This document shows, piece after piece, positions 1 through 12,341 of a stretch of DNA of 64,000 nucleotides. The notes below the pieces were generated by a model that did no database searches, was not told the DNA's origin, and worked only from the letters and a program-made list of their open reading frames with translations. The DNA comes from Caldicoprobacter oshimai DSM 21659. Its GTDB lineage: Bacteria; Bacillota; Clostridia; Caldicoprobacterales; Caldicoprobacteraceae. How positions within the stretch are numbered: position 1 is the first letter of the stretch; every line of letters starts with the position of its first letter. The stretch lies in assembly GCA_000526435.1 (NCBI GenBank), contig JAGB01000002.1, positions 988,888-1,052,887 on the forward strand, in the 5' to 3' direction. The position numbers and the translations under genes are program-made.

Positions 1-140
1 GAAGCCTTATCTCCCCGTAGCTCTATTATCTCGCCAATGAGCCTCTTGTCGCTTACTCGCACCACGTCGAACATCTTGGCATCGGCCATTCCTTCGGCTA
101 CGACAAGCGGCCCCGACACCTTTACTATCCTACCCTGCAT
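1..140 (-). CDS. ntpA: V-type ATP synthase subunit A, N-terminal fragment (cut by window edge)
   Basis: The first 46 codons read [18 protein letters not shown] and continue to a [21 protein letters not shown] stretch, which is the N-terminal beta-barrel of the catalytic A subunit of V/A-type ATPases. The P-loop and the catalytic domain lie outside the window. The ATG at 140 follows the subunit F stop by 7 nt in the same direction. Position last in the visible operon, after subunit F, matches the Enterococcus hirae ntp order (F-I-K-E-C-G-A-B-D), so B and D are expected just beyond the left edge. Confidence 0.9.
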   Translation of the reverse strand, partial: MQGRIVKVSGPLVVAEGMADAKMFDVVRVSDKRLIGEIIELRGDKA

Positions 141-147
141 AGCTCAC

Positions 148-477
148 CTACCCTCGCTCTCCAAATAAAATGTCGACTCCTACCGCCTTTTCCACGCTGG
201 CTTTGATCCCTTTCATTCCCAGCCCCATGCTCCCAGCATTATTGGGAATCAAGGTAATAATAGGAAAAGGCTGAGCACTGTATCTATCGATGGTCTCCTG
301 GATGTCCTTTGCTATCGGTTCGGTTATGAACAAAACCGCATAGTTCTCTTTGGCCAGCCTGTGAATAAGCCTAGCAGCCTGTTCAGGCTGTGTAACCGGA
401 AAAACCGACAGGCCCAAAGCCTTAAACCCCAGTACTGAGTCCTTGTCGCCAATTACGCCCATCTTATACATACACAT
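148..477 (-). CDS. ntpG: V-type ATP synthase subunit F (NtpG of E. hirae)
   Basis: About 109 residues with the family hallmark MGVIGDKDSVLGFKALGL near the N-terminus, followed by an alternating alpha/beta fold. This is the small central-stalk subunit that sits with subunit D and links rotation of the catalytic head to the rotor ring. The ATG at 477 has GAAAGG seven bases upstream. A second ATG at 471 (MYKMGVIG) looks more like family N-termini but has poorer spacing, so the exact start is open by two codons. It overlaps the end of subunit C by about 14 nt, indicating translational coupling. Confidence 0.92.
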   Translation of the reverse strand: MCMYKMGVIGDKDSVLGFKALGLSVFPVTQPEQAARLIHRLAKENYAVLFITEPIAKDIQETIDRYSAQPFPIITLIPNNAGSMGLGMKGIKASVEKAVGVDILFGERG

Positions 478-1471
478 CACGTAGCCTTTCACGAATTTTT
501 TCGGCAGGCAGATCGTTTATCTTACCCACCATGATTATGCGTATGAGCTTAATCTCGTTTTCCTTGGCCAACAGATACCCCACAATGGCTTCTATTCCAA
601 ATGGATTATATCTCACCGACTTGACGTAATTCAGCAGATAGTCATCCATCAGCCTTTCAAAAGCAGTTAGAGTACCCCCCCGCAAAAAGTCCTGAACGCC
701 CTCAGCTACAACTTTCCCGTAAGGAGTGGATTCCACCTCTTTGATCAACTGCTCATACGGCTGCTCAATGGCACGGCTATAGAAAGAAACGCTCAGGCTG
801 CCGTGCGGGATCAGCATTTCCTTCAAAAAGTCAAACCCCTGGCCCAGCCTCTTTGCCCGCAAAAGCGAACGGAGGTTTAAAAGGTCAACCTGCATTTGAA
901 AATAACGGAGAGCAAACGAATTCCTTTTCCTACGGCACACTTCAAATATATGGTCATACATGGCCCGGTCCAGCATGGTGTCAATCCTTTGTGGGTCAAC
1001 CTTCAGCACACAAATCTCGTCAATATCCTTTACGACATCAGCCATAAACGGCGGAAGTATGCCGCTGTCCGGATCCTCCACGGCCTTCCTTAAAACCTCC
1101 ACCGGAATAGTGCCCATTTGAGCCAAGGGCAACTCATCATCCTGGCCGCTTAAATACCTGTGTTTCAATAAAACCTTGAGATTATGAAAATCATATTTTA
1201 AGAAAAACAGGTCGGTAATGGCTGGGTCAGGCGAAATCTCATCGATGAAATCACGTACTCTCTTCATCTCTTTCGAAAGGAGCTCATCATATTCATAAGG
1301 AGAGCCCAGCTCTGCAACCAGAGGAGCATAGCTGGTCTCCGACAGCACCTTGAGTGCCTCCTCGGCAGATTCGGCATCCACCATCCGCTCAATGCGCTCC
1401 CGAGTAAGCAGCCTGGTCTCCAAAACCCTGACTCTGGCCACCCCGTATTCATAACTGGGTTGAGGCATCAT
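464..1471 (-). CDS. ntpC: V-type ATP synthase subunit C
   Basis: 335 residues, the usual size for the bacterial C (d-type) subunit that forms the socket between the central stalk and the membrane rotor. The N-terminus (YEYGVARVRVLETRLL) and the repeated helical segments DLFFLKYDFHNLKVLLK and YFQMQVDLLNLRSLLRAKR are typical: the family is three repeated helical lobes. ATG at 1471 lies behind GGAAGGATGAT. It sits between subunits E and F. Confidence 0.92.
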   Translation of the reverse strand: MMPQPSYEYGVARVRVLETRLLTRERIERMVDAESAEEALKVLSETSYAPLVAELGSPYEYDELLSKEMKRVRDFIDEISPDPAITDLFFLKYDFHNLKVLLKHRYLSGQDDELPLAQMGTIPVEVLRKAVEDPDSGILPPFMADVVKDIDEICVLKVDPQRIDTMLDRAMYDHIFEVCRRKRNSFALRYFQMQVDLLNLRSLLRAKRLGQGFDFLKEMLIPHGSLSVSFYSRAIEQPYEQLIKEVESTPYGKVVAEGVQDFLRGGTLTAFERLMDDYLLNYVKSVRYNPFGIEAIVGYLLAKENEIKLIRIIMVGKINDLPAEKIRERLRDVYV

Positions 1472-1551
1472 ATCATCCTTCCTACAGCCAACAACAAGTC
1501 AATTATGTACTCTGCTACTCTAAAACCTTTTATAAGCTTAACAAGTTAAAT

Positions 1552-2160
1552 TTAAGCAAGTTCACCGAATAGCATTTCAGCCACTTGAGGCTCCATTTCA
1601 ATTCGCAATGCCCTCACAATTGCCTCAAACGAGCTGTTTATCTCAACTTCATGTCCTCGAAGGACAAAGCCGGCCTTAAACTGCCCTCTATCGGGCGCCA
1701 GGCGCAACTGTCCCTTCCGTCCTTGTTTTTTTAGCTGTTCATTGACGTAATCCAGGAAACCCTGGTCCAGGCGGTACTGGTCATAAACCGAGAATACCAC
1801 CTCTTCATCTCCCTGAAGAGGGGCATTCAAAAGCATGGAAGCAATGACCTCCCTGTATTGGTCATCGGCCATGCTGCTTATCCTCTCAATAACCCCTCTA
1901 AATACGGCTTCTATCATGTCTCGCTTGGCGGCCAACACCTTTTTCTTCATCTCCAGCTGAGCTGACACCAGCATCCTTCTTTTATGCTCGCGGGCCGCCT
2001 CCATGTTTTGCTCGGTCAAGCGCTTTTTAAGCTTGCCGGCCTCATTGGCCTTGGCCTCTTTAATCTCCCTTGCTTTTTCCTCAGCCGACTGGATTATGCG
2101 TTCGGCTTCCTGCTGAGCATCTTCCAGAATACGCTGCTTGATCTTGTCAAACCCATTCAT
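1552..2160 (-). CDS. ntpE: V-type ATP synthase subunit E
   Basis: 202 residues. The N-terminal half is a long charged coiled coil (QQEAERIIQSAEEKAREIKEAK) and the C-terminal half a globular domain ending MEPQVAEMLFGE. It forms the peripheral stalk with the H/G-type subunit. The ATG at 2160 is chosen because AGGAG lies 8 nt upstream. A GTG three codons earlier (2169) would overlap that Shine-Dalgarno site. It begins 12 nt after the subunit K stop. Confidence 0.92.
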   Translation of the reverse strand: MNGFDKIKQRILEDAQQEAERIIQSAEEKAREIKEAKANEAGKLKKRLTEQNMEAAREHKRRMLVSAQLEMKKKVLAAKRDMIEAVFRGVIERISSMADDQYREVIASMLLNAPLQGDEEVVFSVYDQYRLDQGFLDYVNEQLKKQGRKGQLRLAPDRGQFKAGFVLRGHEVEINSSFEAIVRALRIEMEPQVAEMLFGELA

Positions 2161-2171
2161 AGCGCCCACTC

Positions 2172-4657
<2,486 letters not shown>

Positions 4658-4671
<14 letters not shown>

Positions 4672-4984
4672 GCATATTCACGACCTTTCCCATAATCAAG
4701 GAAATGGCTTTATCCAGCTTGGCCTGGGCCATTTGACGTATCTTTTGGCACTCTTCCTCCGCTTTCTGGTTTAAAGCCTCTATCTCCTTCCTGGCTTCCT
4801 CTTCAGCCTGACGCATAAACTGCTGCCTCTCTTGCTGCGCTTGCTGAGTCACCTCTACCAGAAATCTGTTACCCTCTTCCTCGGCCCTCCTCAATATCTC
4901 CCTTGCCTTTTCCATTGCCTGCTTCTTTATCTCTTCAGCCTGCTGCTCTGCCTGCCTAATCTCCTTTATGGCATCTATACCCAT
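4658..4984 (-). CDS. ntpF: V-type ATP synthase subunit H/G (peripheral stalk)
   Basis: 108 residues, almost entirely a charged coiled coil (EIRQAEQQAEEIKKQAMEKAREI and on), typical of the small stalk subunit that pairs with E. It is the first gene of the V-ATPase operon, as in E. hirae. The ATG at 4984 is preferred because AGGTGAT lies seven bases upstream. The ATG three codons earlier (4993) overlaps that site. The upp stop lies only about 65 nt upstream, so the operon may be co-transcribed with upp or use a promoter inside it. Confidence 0.88.
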
Positions 4985-5049
4985 AACCGGCATCACCTCT
5001 CTTAACCCACCATTATGTTTCTCGGTGCAAACAGCAGGACCTCTAATTC

Positions 5050-5679
5050 TTATTTCGTTCCAAACAGCCTGTCTCCGGCATCCCCCAAGCCGGGTACTAT
5101 ATACCCGTGTTCGTTGAGGCATTTATCTATGGCCGCTACAAATATATCTACATCCTCATGATCCCGCCGAAGGCGTTCAATACCCTCGGGAGCGGCTATT
5201 AAACAAACGAACTTTATGCTTCTGGCACCCTTTTGTTTTATGAAATTCAAAGCCGCAGATGCTGAGCCCCCAGTAGCCAACATGGGATCGATTACAATGA
5301 GCTCCCTCTCTTCTACATCTGGGGGCAGCTTGCAGTAATATCCTACCGGCTCCAGCGTCTCGGGGTCGCGATACAGACCGATATGTCCTACCTTGGCAGC
5401 CGGTATGAGCTTGAGCATGCCGTCCACCATTCCAAGCCCTGCCCTTAAAATGGGTATAATCCCTAGCTTCTTGCCGAATATGACCTTGGTTCTGGCCTTG
5501 CCCACCGGAGTCTCTATCTCTACCTCTTTGAGCGGCAGGTCACGGGTGACCTCATAGGCCATAAGCAGAGATATCTCTTCCACCAGCTCTCTGAACTCCT
5601 TAGCCCCCGTCTCTTTATCCCTGACGAGGGACAGCTTATGCTGAATCAACGGATGGTCTAAAACGTGTACTCTACCCAT
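5050..5679 (-). CDS. upp: Uracil phosphoribosyltransferase
   Basis: 209 residues, the standard length. It converts uracil and PRPP to UMP in pyrimidine salvage. The PRPP-binding loop [13 protein letters not shown] and the C-terminal uracil-binding segment [16 protein letters not shown] are both present. The ATG at 5679 follows AAAAGGAGAGG. Upstream lies rpiA and then the YwlE phosphatase and Sua5 genes, the same neighbourhood as in Bacillus (ywlC-ywlE-rpiB-upp), with rpiA in place of rpiB. Confidence 0.96.
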   Translation of the reverse strand: MGRVHVLDHPLIQHKLSLVRDKETGAKEFRELVEEISLLMAYEVTRDLPLKEVEIETPVGKARTKVIFGKKLGIIPILRAGLGMVDGMLKLIPAAKVGHIGLYRDPETLEPVGYYCKLPPDVEERELIVIDPMLATGGSASAALNFIKQKGARSIKFVCLIAAPEGIERLRRDHEDVDIFVAAIDKCLNEHGYIVPGLGDAGDRLFGTK

Positions 5680-5728
5680 TTTACCTCTCCTTTTGTTGTT
5701 AAGCTTTACGTGGTTACCGGTATGGCAT

Positions 5729-6436
5729 TCAGTCCTTTTGACTTGCCAGCATTACTTCCACTCCATCCTCCCATGCAACCAAGGCTTTATGGGCCATTCC
5801 TAAAAACAGGCCGGTCTCCACCACTCCTGGTATCGATTTCAGCACACGATTTAACCGGTATACATCAGGTGCTTCGTCAAAATACAGGTCCACGATGAAA
5901 TTGCCATTATCGGTCACCACCGGCCCAGCTTTTCTGACCGCCATTCTGAGCTCAGGTCTGGCGCCGATTTCTCTAACCTTTCGCATCACCAAACCAAGAG
6001 CTGCCGGAATAACTTCCACCGGCACCGGAAAAGATACAGCCAGCTTTTCCACCAGCTTGGAATGATCCACTATGATTACGAACTCATCGGCCATGGTGGC
6101 TATGACCTTCTCCATTGTATTGGCAGCGCCGCCACCTTTTATTGCGTTCAAGCTGTAATCGATCTCATCGGCACCATCAATGGCGATATCCAGCCTGTCC
6201 ACCAACGAAGGATCAAGCAATGGTATCCCGTGCTGATAACACATGAGCTTAGCTTGATAGGAAGTTGGCACGCCGCGAATGGACAAGCCCTGTCTAACCC
6301 TTTGGCCCAGCTCCTCAATAAAAAACGCAGCAGTACTGCCTGTCCCAATCCCAACCGTCATACCATCCTTTACCAAATCAGCCGCTGCCAAACCGACAAT
6401 TTTCTTGAGATTTTTACCCTCATCCTGTGCTTTCAT
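5729..6436 (-). CDS. rpiA: Ribose-5-phosphate isomerase A
   Basis: 235 residues from the ATG at 6436. It interconverts ribose 5-phosphate and ribulose 5-phosphate. RpiA motifs are complete: [12 protein letters not shown] (phosphate loop), IDGADEID and KGGGAA, and a [10 protein letters not shown] segment. The frame stays open upstream to about 6499, but family N-termini begin around the [12 protein letters not shown] start, and the open extension has no Shine-Dalgarno site. The site for 6436 itself is weak (GGGGG at 12 nt). Confidence 0.94.
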   Translation of the reverse strand: MKAQDEGKNLKKIVGLAAADLVKDGMTVGIGTGSTAAFFIEELGQRVRQGLSIRGVPTSYQAKLMCYQHGIPLLDPSLVDRLDIAIDGADEIDYSLNAIKGGGAANTMEKVIATMADEFVIIVDHSKLVEKLAVSFPVPVEVIPAALGLVMRKVREIGARPELRMAVRKAGPVVTDNGNFIVDLYFDEAPDVYRLNRVLKSIPGVVETGLFLGMAHKALVAWEDGVEVMLASQKD

Positions 6437-6508
6437 GGCGCTGTAATACCCCCAAAAACATTCTTTAATATTATAACCTAACCCATCTGGCAATTGCAAT
6501 AAAAAATA

Positions 6509-6976
6509 TTAGGCTTTCAGCTTTTCTATCAGCTTTGTGAGGGCTTCCTCCAGCTCGCGAGCACAGCTTTCATAAACCTCCACCGGCTGGCCAAAAGGAT
6601 CAAGTATCTGCGCCAATTCCCCTTTAACCGACCCGCCTTCGACGTATTCCTTAAGCACATGTATCTTGGATGCGGCTTCTGGATACATGCTGCTCAATAT
6701 CGATTTGTGTCGATCGGTCATGGTCAATATCAGGTCAGCTTCTTCAACAAGCGATGCATCCACATTCCTGGCCCGGTGATCGCTTAAGTCTACCCCTCTT
6801 CGCTCCATAACTTCAATGGCCTGGGGCGTGGCGCTGTCCCCCTCGATAGCGGCTAGGCCCGCAGACATGACTTTTATATCGTCCAGCCCATTTTTCTTTG
6901 CCAGGTCTTTAAACAAGGCCTCGGCCATGGGGCTTCGGCAGGTATTGCCTGTGCACACAAACAGAACCGTTTTCAA
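6509..6976 (-). CDS. ywlE: Low-molecular-weight phosphatase, probable protein-arginine phosphatase (YwlE type)
   Basis: 155 residues with the low-molecular-weight phosphatase P-loop VCTGNTCRSPMAEA at the N-terminus (nucleophile Cys, CX5R) and a C-terminal LDPFGQP acid loop. The P-loop has Thr after Asn (GNTCR). In B. subtilis YwlE this Thr, in place of the Ile of tyrosine phosphatases, is what selects phosphoarginine. The start is TTG at 6976 with GGAGG nine bases upstream. It lies between Sua5 and rpiA as in Bacillus. No McsB arginine kinase is in the window, so the substrate assignment rests on the P-loop alone. Confidence 0.88.
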   Translation of the reverse strand: MKTVLFVCTGNTCRSPMAEALFKDLAKKNGLDDIKVMSAGLAAIEGDSATPQAIEVMERRGVDLSDHRARNVDASLVEEADLILTMTDRHKSILSSMYPEAASKIHVLKEYVEGGSVKGELAQILDPFGQPVEVYESCARELEEALTKLIEKLKA

Positions 6977-7142
6977 TCTATAAAACCTCCCTCTTGGCCG
7001 TAAAAATCCATTGGCCTACCGTTTTTTCTCCTATATTTCCCCAAATCCGTTCCTTGACATGCGCAATCAATTTATATGTTCTCTATTGTTCTATTATATA
7101 GTTACTCCATAATATCATACATGCTAAACCAAATGCTAGTTT

Positions 7143-8195
7143 TTACGCATCAATCACGCGGAATGCGGCTGCCCTCAACATGCGGTTCATTATTGCCAAA
7201 CCTTCATCCTTTGTCTCTATCCATTCAGCAAAGACGACGTCCACTCCCAGGTCATCAAACTGCCTCAAAGCCGAAAACAGGTTGGAAGCCATCACAGCAG
7301 GCTGGGTGCGACTGCCCAATACCAGCACTTTCCCTTCTTTATAATAATCCTTTGTCTCATGAGTGGCAAGTATTCCTACCTTCATGCCCTGTTTTATATA
7401 TTCTTCTGCCAGGGCATTTATTCTCTCCACCATTTGATCAAGCTCTCCCCGCACCACCACCACCTGGGCATGAGGCGCATAATGGGCATATTTCATTCCG
7501 GGAGATTTGACCGGTTGTCCTTCCTTAAGCGGTTTTAAAGCGCTGGCATCAACCCTTACCTGCCCCAATACCTCCGTCAGCATTTCATATGTGATCCCTC
7601 CGGGTCTCAAAATCGTAGGGACCTCGGCCGTCATATCCAAAACCGTGGACTCCAAGCCCACCTGACATTTTCCTCCATCCAGTATAAGGGAAATCCTGCC
7701 GTCGAGGTCATCCAAAACATGCTGCGCCGTGGTAGGACTGGTATGGCCCGACCTGTTGGCGCTCGGAGCCGCAATGGGCACCCCGCTGTATTCTATAAGC
7801 CTTAAAGCCACCGGGTGTCGCGGCATCCTAATGGCCACCGTATCCAAACCAGCCGTCACTGTATCCGGTATAAGATGGGACTTCTTCAAAATCAGGGTAA
7901 GAGGACCTGGCCAGAAACGCTCCATAAGGGTGCTGGCTGCGGGAGGCAATTCCTTTACCAACCTGTCCACATCCTGGCGTTTTGAAATGTGCACTATGAG
8001 AGGGTTGTCTCCCGGACGCCCCTTTGCCTCAAAGATCTTCTGAACCGCAGTTGCATCCAAAGCATTGGCCCCCAGGCCGTATACCGTCTCAGTGGGAAAT
8101 GCCACTACTTCCCCACCCTGTATCAGCCTGGCAGCTTCCAGTATAGCACTACAATCGCTTTCCACATCATTTATCTTTAGTACCCTGGTCCTCAA
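7143..8195 (-). CDS. sua5: Threonylcarbamoyl-AMP synthase (Sua5/YwlC)
   Basis: 350 residues with two domains. The N-terminal YrdC/RibB-like domain (about 1-200) has the KGRPGDNPLIVHI and SANRSG motifs. The C-terminal Sua5 domain begins after SPGMKYAHYAP. It makes threonylcarbamoyl-AMP from threonine, bicarbonate and ATP for t6A37 of tRNA. I chose the TTG start at 8195 because AGGAGAAAGG lies just upstream at good spacing. The ATG at 8243 has no ribosome binding site and would add an atypical basic leader. Confidence 0.93.
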   Translation of the reverse strand: MRTRVLKINDVESDCSAILEAARLIQGGEVVAFPTETVYGLGANALDATAVQKIFEAKGRPGDNPLIVHISKRQDVDRLVKELPPAASTLMERFWPGPLTLILKKSHLIPDTVTAGLDTVAIRMPRHPVALRLIEYSGVPIAAPSANRSGHTSPTTAQHVLDDLDGRISLILDGGKCQVGLESTVLDMTAEVPTILRPGGITYEMLTEVLGQVRVDASALKPLKEGQPVKSPGMKYAHYAPHAQVVVVRGELDQMVERINALAEEYIKQGMKVGILATHETKDYYKEGKVLVLGSRTQPAVMASNLFSALRQFDDLGVDVVFAEWIETKDEGLAIMNRMLRAAAFRVIDA

Positions 8196-8289
8196 TTGTA
8201 CCTTTCTCCTTTCGGATAGACGCGTAACTTGATATTCATTCACAATATAATATACTTTACTTTACATTAAGTCAGAAGATATGTTTATA

Positions 8290-9036
8290 TTAAAGCAAAG
8301 AAGAAACCAAAATCCCCGCTATCACTCCCATTATAAGGCCCAGCCCAGGAATTCTGCCCCTGTACAGGTCCCTGGACCTGGGTATGAGCTCCAAACACGT
8401 TATGTATAGCATCGCCCCGCCGGCAAACCCCAGGCACAGGCTTATAAAATAAGGCGATATCTCGCCCAGCAAATATCCCACCAACGCACCAATGCCTGTC
8501 GGAACGCCGGCTATAACGGCAGCTAAAAAGACCTTCCACCTGCCCATACCGCCTATTCGCATAGGCGCAGCCATGGCAATGCCCTCCGGCACATCGTGAA
8601 AGGCGATGACAAGGCTCAATCCCACACCGTACGACTCCATAGCCGTGAACCCCGACCCTATAGCCAAACCCTCGGGGAAATTGTGAAGCGCAATGCCTAT
8701 CCCCAGCAAGATGCCGGTCTTTATATACTGGCTTATGGAAGCGGCATTCCTTTTAAAATCGCTCCTCCAGGAGGTTATGGCCTCATCGCAGGCTATAATC
8801 ATGACCACTCCCAGGCACACGCCCCCTATACTTACGCCAAACCCTCCTATTTCAAAAGCTTCAGGTAGAAGGTCAAAACACACCACCGCTATCATGAGCC
8901 CGGCAGAAAAATTCAATAAGGTGCTCAAAAATCGCCTGCCTGGATTGTTTAAAACAAATCCGATGATACCTCCTAAACCAGTGCCCAAAATTCCGGCTGC
9001 CGTACCCATGACACAGCTAAACAGCAGCTCATCCAA
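8290..9036 (-). CDS. ZIP-family divalent metal transporter
   Basis: 248 residues, about eight membrane segments. The two family signatures on adjacent helices are present: HNFPEGLAIG in TM4 and FHDVPEGIAMA in TM5. Their His and Glu residues form the binuclear metal site of ZIP importers. The substrate is probably Zn2+, possibly Fe or Mn, and cannot be read from sequence. The start appears to be TTG at 9036 with a weak GGTTTGGG upstream. The next ATG (9009) would trim the first helix. Confidence 0.88.
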   Translation of the reverse strand: MDELLFSCVMGTAAGILGTGLGGIIGFVLNNPGRRFLSTLLNFSAGLMIAVVCFDLLPEAFEIGGFGVSIGGVCLGVVMIIACDEAITSWRSDFKRNAASISQYIKTGILLGIGIALHNFPEGLAIGSGFTAMESYGVGLSLVIAFHDVPEGIAMAAPMRIGGMGRWKVFLAAVIAGVPTGIGALVGYLLGEISPYFISLCLGFAGGAMLYITCLELIPRSRDLYRGRIPGLGLIMGVIAGILVSSLL

Positions 9037-9078
9037 CCCAAACCATCCCCAAACATAGAGCTTTTATAAAAATTGTAT

Positions 9079-10155
9079 TCACTGGGATGCTTGGGTATTC
9101 TTAAGCCTTTCGGTCTGATCGTTTATTATAAGCTCATTTATGATTTCGTCCAGGTCTCCATCTAGAAAACCTTCCAGGTTGTAGATGGTCATCCCAATCC
9201 TATGATCTGTCACGCGGCCCTGCGGAAAGTTATAGGTCCGTATTCTTTCGCTTCTATCGCCCGTACCCACCTGGCTCTTTCTGGCCTGAGCATATTCCTG
9301 CTCCCGTTCCCTCTGAATGGCATCAAGTACACGGGCCTTTAAAACCCTCATGGCCTTTTCCTTGTTCTTCTGCTGCGACCTCTCATCCTGGCAGGTAACC
9401 ACTATACCTGTGGGAAGATGGGTTATGCGCACGGCCGAATCAGTGGTATTGACGCTTTGGCCCCCATGCCCCGACGACCTGAAGACGTCGATCCTTAAAT
9501 CGTCAGGATTTATCTCCACCTCAATGTCTTCAGGTTCTGGAAGCACAGCCACGGTAGCGGTGGAGGTGTGGATCCTGCCACCTGATTCGGTGGTGGGGAT
9601 TCTCTGCACCCGGTGGACTCCGCTCTCGTATTTTAGCCGGCTATAAGCGCCTTTCCCTTCTACTACAAATATGATCTCCTTCACGCCACCCATGTCGGTA
9701 TAGTTGGCGCTCATGACCTCTATCCTCCAGCCCTTACGCTCGGCATACCTGCTGTACATCCTGAAGAGGTCAGCGCCAAAAAGGGCTGCTTCCTCTCCTC
9801 CTGCCCCGGCCCGTATCTCCATAACGACGTTTTTCTCGTCATTGGGGTCTTTAGGCAGAAGCAGGAGCCTAAGCTCATGGAGCACCTTTTCTTTTCTTTC
9901 TTCAAGAGCATCTAGCTCATCTCGAAGCATGTCCAAAGACTCTTCATCCAGCTTTTCCTTTAACATCTCGCGCGCCACAGCTATGTCCTGCTCTATGGTC
10001 TTGTATTCCCTGTATTTGACCACAATATCCTCCAGGTCGGCATGCTCTTTGACCAGCTTTTTCCATTCGTCTTGCCTGGCAATCACTTCTGGATCGGCAA
10101 TTGCCTTGCTCAATTCTTCATACCTTCTTTCGATAAACTCCAGTTTATCCAGCAT
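9079..10155 (-). CDS. prfA: Peptide chain release factor 1
   Basis: 358 residues, standard for RF1. It releases the peptide at UAA and UAG codons. The GGQ loop [17 protein letters not shown] is intact for peptidyl-tRNA hydrolysis and its Gln is the methylation target of the product of prmC, directly upstream. The codon-recognition stretch reads [14 protein letters not shown]. The ATG at 10155 ([11 protein letters not shown]) follows AAAGGGGAAG. The frame extends further upstream without support. Confidence 0.96.
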   Translation of the reverse strand: MLDKLEFIERRYEELSKAIADPEVIARQDEWKKLVKEHADLEDIVVKYREYKTIEQDIAVAREMLKEKLDEESLDMLRDELDALEERKEKVLHELRLLLLPKDPNDEKNVVMEIRAGAGGEEAALFGADLFRMYSRYAERKGWRIEVMSANYTDMGGVKEIIFVVEGKGAYSRLKYESGVHRVQRIPTTESGGRIHTSTATVAVLPEPEDIEVEINPDDLRIDVFRSSGHGGQSVNTTDSAVRITHLPTGIVVTCQDERSQQKNKEKAMRVLKARVLDAIQREREQEYAQARKSQVGTGDRSERIRTYNFPQGRVTDHRIGMTIYNLEGFLDGDLDEIINELIINDQTERLKNTQASQ

Positions 10156-10259
10156 ATATCTTCCCCTTTTGCCACAAGTTTGTTTAAAAAATGAAACAAG
10201 ATAGTTTGACAATCGGATCATAGCAATGCTGAGCTTAAAAACCTACTCGTATGATCAAC

Positions 10260-11129
10260 TCAGCAGCGTGTGGCTGAAACAACGCGCTCAATACCCGCCA
10301 AATCTTTCTCGATTGTAATATCTTGATAGCAGCCCGTGCTTTCCAGTATGGCTTTAACGGCCCGGGACTGGCCGTACCCCACTTCAACGGCCAACAATCC
10401 CCCGGACTTCAACCAATCCAACCCCTCCCTGGCCAACCGGCCGTAAAACTTTAAACCATCATACCCCCCATCAAGGGCAATACGCGGCTCATAATCCTTG
10501 ACCTGCGGCTCCAAACCCTCGATCTCCTGTGTGGGTATATACGGCGGATTGGATACAACAACGTCGAAAGGCTGAACAGCAGGATGATTATACAAAGGCG
10601 CGAAGAGGTCTCCCTCCAGAAAAGTTATGCGATCCTGAACGGCGTGCCGGCAAGCATTAAGCCTTGCCACATCCAATGCCTCGGCCGAAATATCAACAGC
10701 AGTTATACGGGCATTGGGCAAAAAAAACGCAAGGCTTACGGCAATTGCGCCGCTTCCCGTACCCACATCCAGTATCTGGACAGGCCCATCCTTTTGAGAT
10801 CCCCATTTGATCACATGCTCTACTAGTATCTCAGTATCGGCACGGGGTATCAATACCCTGTGGTCAACATAAAATTCCAGCCCCATAAACTCCTGCCTGT
10901 TGGTTATATACTGAATGGGGCAGCCCTCGCATCTCCTGTATATCAGGTCAAAAAACTCATGGGTCTGAGTGCCGTCCAACTTCCAGTCCCTCATGAGATA
11001 CAGGTCGTGTCTCTGGCACTTTAGTATATGTGCCATCAGAATCTCTGCCTCCAGCCTGGATGCCGGGACATTATAGCACTCTAAAATCTTCTGTCCCTTC
11101 CTTAATACCTCCATCCCCTTCAGCTGCAT
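10260..11129 (-). CDS. prmC: Release factor glutamine methyltransferase
   Basis: 289 residues. It methylates the GGQ glutamine of release factors using SAM. It has an N-terminal helical domain, a SAM-binding ILDVGTGSGAIAVSLA motif, and the catalytic NPPY in VVSNPPYIP. The ATG at 11129 has AAGGGGG six bases upstream. The gene overlaps the 3' end of the upstream yqhQ-like gene by 59 nt, an unusually long but clearly supported overlap that favours coupled translation. It is followed by its substrate gene prfA. Confidence 0.95.
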   Translation of the reverse strand: MQLKGMEVLRKGQKILECYNVPASRLEAEILMAHILKCQRHDLYLMRDWKLDGTQTHEFFDLIYRRCEGCPIQYITNRQEFMGLEFYVDHRVLIPRADTEILVEHVIKWGSQKDGPVQILDVGTGSGAIAVSLAFFLPNARITAVDISAEALDVARLNACRHAVQDRITFLEGDLFAPLYNHPAVQPFDVVVSNPPYIPTQEIEGLEPQVKDYEPRIALDGGYDGLKFYGRLAREGLDWLKSGGLLAVEVGYGQSRAVKAILESTGCYQDITIEKDLAGIERVVSATRC

Positions 11130-12057
11130 CTTCAGCCCCCTTGCCAGTCAACCCCGCGGCCTCCACAAAAGCCCTTATGGCAACTTCCAGCTGGGCATCA
11201 TCCGGCTCGCGGGTGGTCAGTTTTTGCAGCATAAGCCCTGGGAACATGACGAATTTTACACCCGGCCAGCTGGTTTTACCCGCCCATTTTATTATCTCGT
11301 ATGAGACGCCGGCCACCAGAGGTAACAACAATATCTTCATGAGGATGCGCACTATCAGGTTATCCCAGCTCAATGCCGAAAACGCCACGATGCCCACCAC
11401 CATCACCACCAATAAAAACGCCGTACCGCACCTGGGATGCAGCGTGCTGTACTTTCTGGCATTTTCTACTGACAGCTCCTCGCCGTGTTCATAGCAGTGA
11501 ATAGCCTTGTGCTCTGCCCCGTGATATTGGAAGACCCGCTGTATATCTTTGATCCTGGTCACCAGTACAATATAACCGATGAATATAGCAAGCCTTATTA
11601 TTCCCTCAATCAATCCCAGTATAAAGCGATTGGTTATCCATTCTCTGAGCAATCCCGTCAGCACAGCAGGAACCACCACAAACAGCACTATTGCCAGCCC
11701 AATGGCCAGCAACAGCGCAAACCACGCCATTACGTCTTCCACCTTTTTGCCGGTTTTATCGGCTACAAACCTCTCAACCCTCGATGGCTGATACTCTTCT
11801 ACAGCGCTTTGGTCACCGTACATCTCGGCAGAGGCCATAAGGGATTTTACCCCTATAACCAGCGTTTCGGCAAAAGTTATAATCCCCCTTATAACCGGCA
11901 ATTTAAAGATGCGATGCCTATCCTTTAAAGAAGAGAGCGGATGGCTGTGCACCACGATCTCGCCGTCACAGCGCCTAACGGCTATAGCCACGCAAGAAGG
12001 AGCCCGCATCATCACTCCTTCCAGCACCGCTTGACCCCCTATATCGCATTTTCTCAT
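11071..12057 (-). CDS. yqhQ: DUF1385 family membrane protein (YqhQ-like)
   Basis: 328 residues. The N-terminus IGGQAVLEGVMMRAP and the central HGAEHKAIHCYEHGEEL and HPRCGTAFLL motifs identify the DUF1385/YqhQ family. About four hydrophobic segments place it in the membrane. Biochemical function is unknown. It commonly sits between rpmE and prmC/prfA in Clostridia, as here, and overlaps prmC. The ATG at 12057 follows AGGGGTGTAG. Confidence 0.9.
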   Translation of the reverse strand: MRKCDIGGQAVLEGVMMRAPSCVAIAVRRCDGEIVVHSHPLSSLKDRHRIFKLPVIRGIITFAETLVIGVKSLMASAEMYGDQSAVEEYQPSRVERFVADKTGKKVEDVMAWFALLLAIGLAIVLFVVVPAVLTGLLREWITNRFILGLIEGIIRLAIFIGYIVLVTRIKDIQRVFQYHGAEHKAIHCYEHGEELSVENARKYSTLHPRCGTAFLLVVMVVGIVAFSALSWDNLIVRILMKILLLPLVAGVSYEIIKWAGKTSWPGVKFVMFPGLMLQKLTTREPDDAQLEVAIRAFVEAAGLTGKGAEDAAEGDGGIKEGTEDFRVL

Positions 12058-12128
12058 TGGCTACACCCCTCGTAACAAACAAAAATGCAGACCAGGGTAC
12101 AACCCCAATCTGCACTCTTCTGTGGAAT

Positions 12129-12341
12129 TCACACCTGGTCGCTGTCCAGACCATACCTCTTCTTAAATCTTTCCACACGCCCTCCTGTATCTACCAGCTT
12201 TTGTTTCCCGGTAAAGAAAGGATGACACTTCGAGCATATCTCAACCCTGATCTCCTTCTTGGTAGAGCCGGTAACAAATGTCTCGCCACATGCACACCTC
12301 ACTATGGCCTCTCCATACTCGGGATGTATACCTTTCTTCAT
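12129..12341 (-). CDS. rpmE: Ribosomal protein L31, zinc-binding form
   Basis: 70 residues beginning [12 protein letters not shown]. Four cysteines at positions 16, 18, 36 and 39 (CAC and CSKC) mark the zinc-containing form of L31, not the Zn-independent paralogue. ATG at 12341 with AGAGG eight bases upstream. A GTG three codons earlier overlaps the ribosome binding site. It is followed by the yqhQ-prmC-prfA set and preceded by the ytvI-like gene and rho, as in many Firmicutes. Confidence 0.96.
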   Translation of the reverse strand: MKKGIHPEYGEAIVRCACGETFVTGSTKKEIRVEICSKCHPFFTGKQKLVDTGGRVERFKKRYGLDSDQV

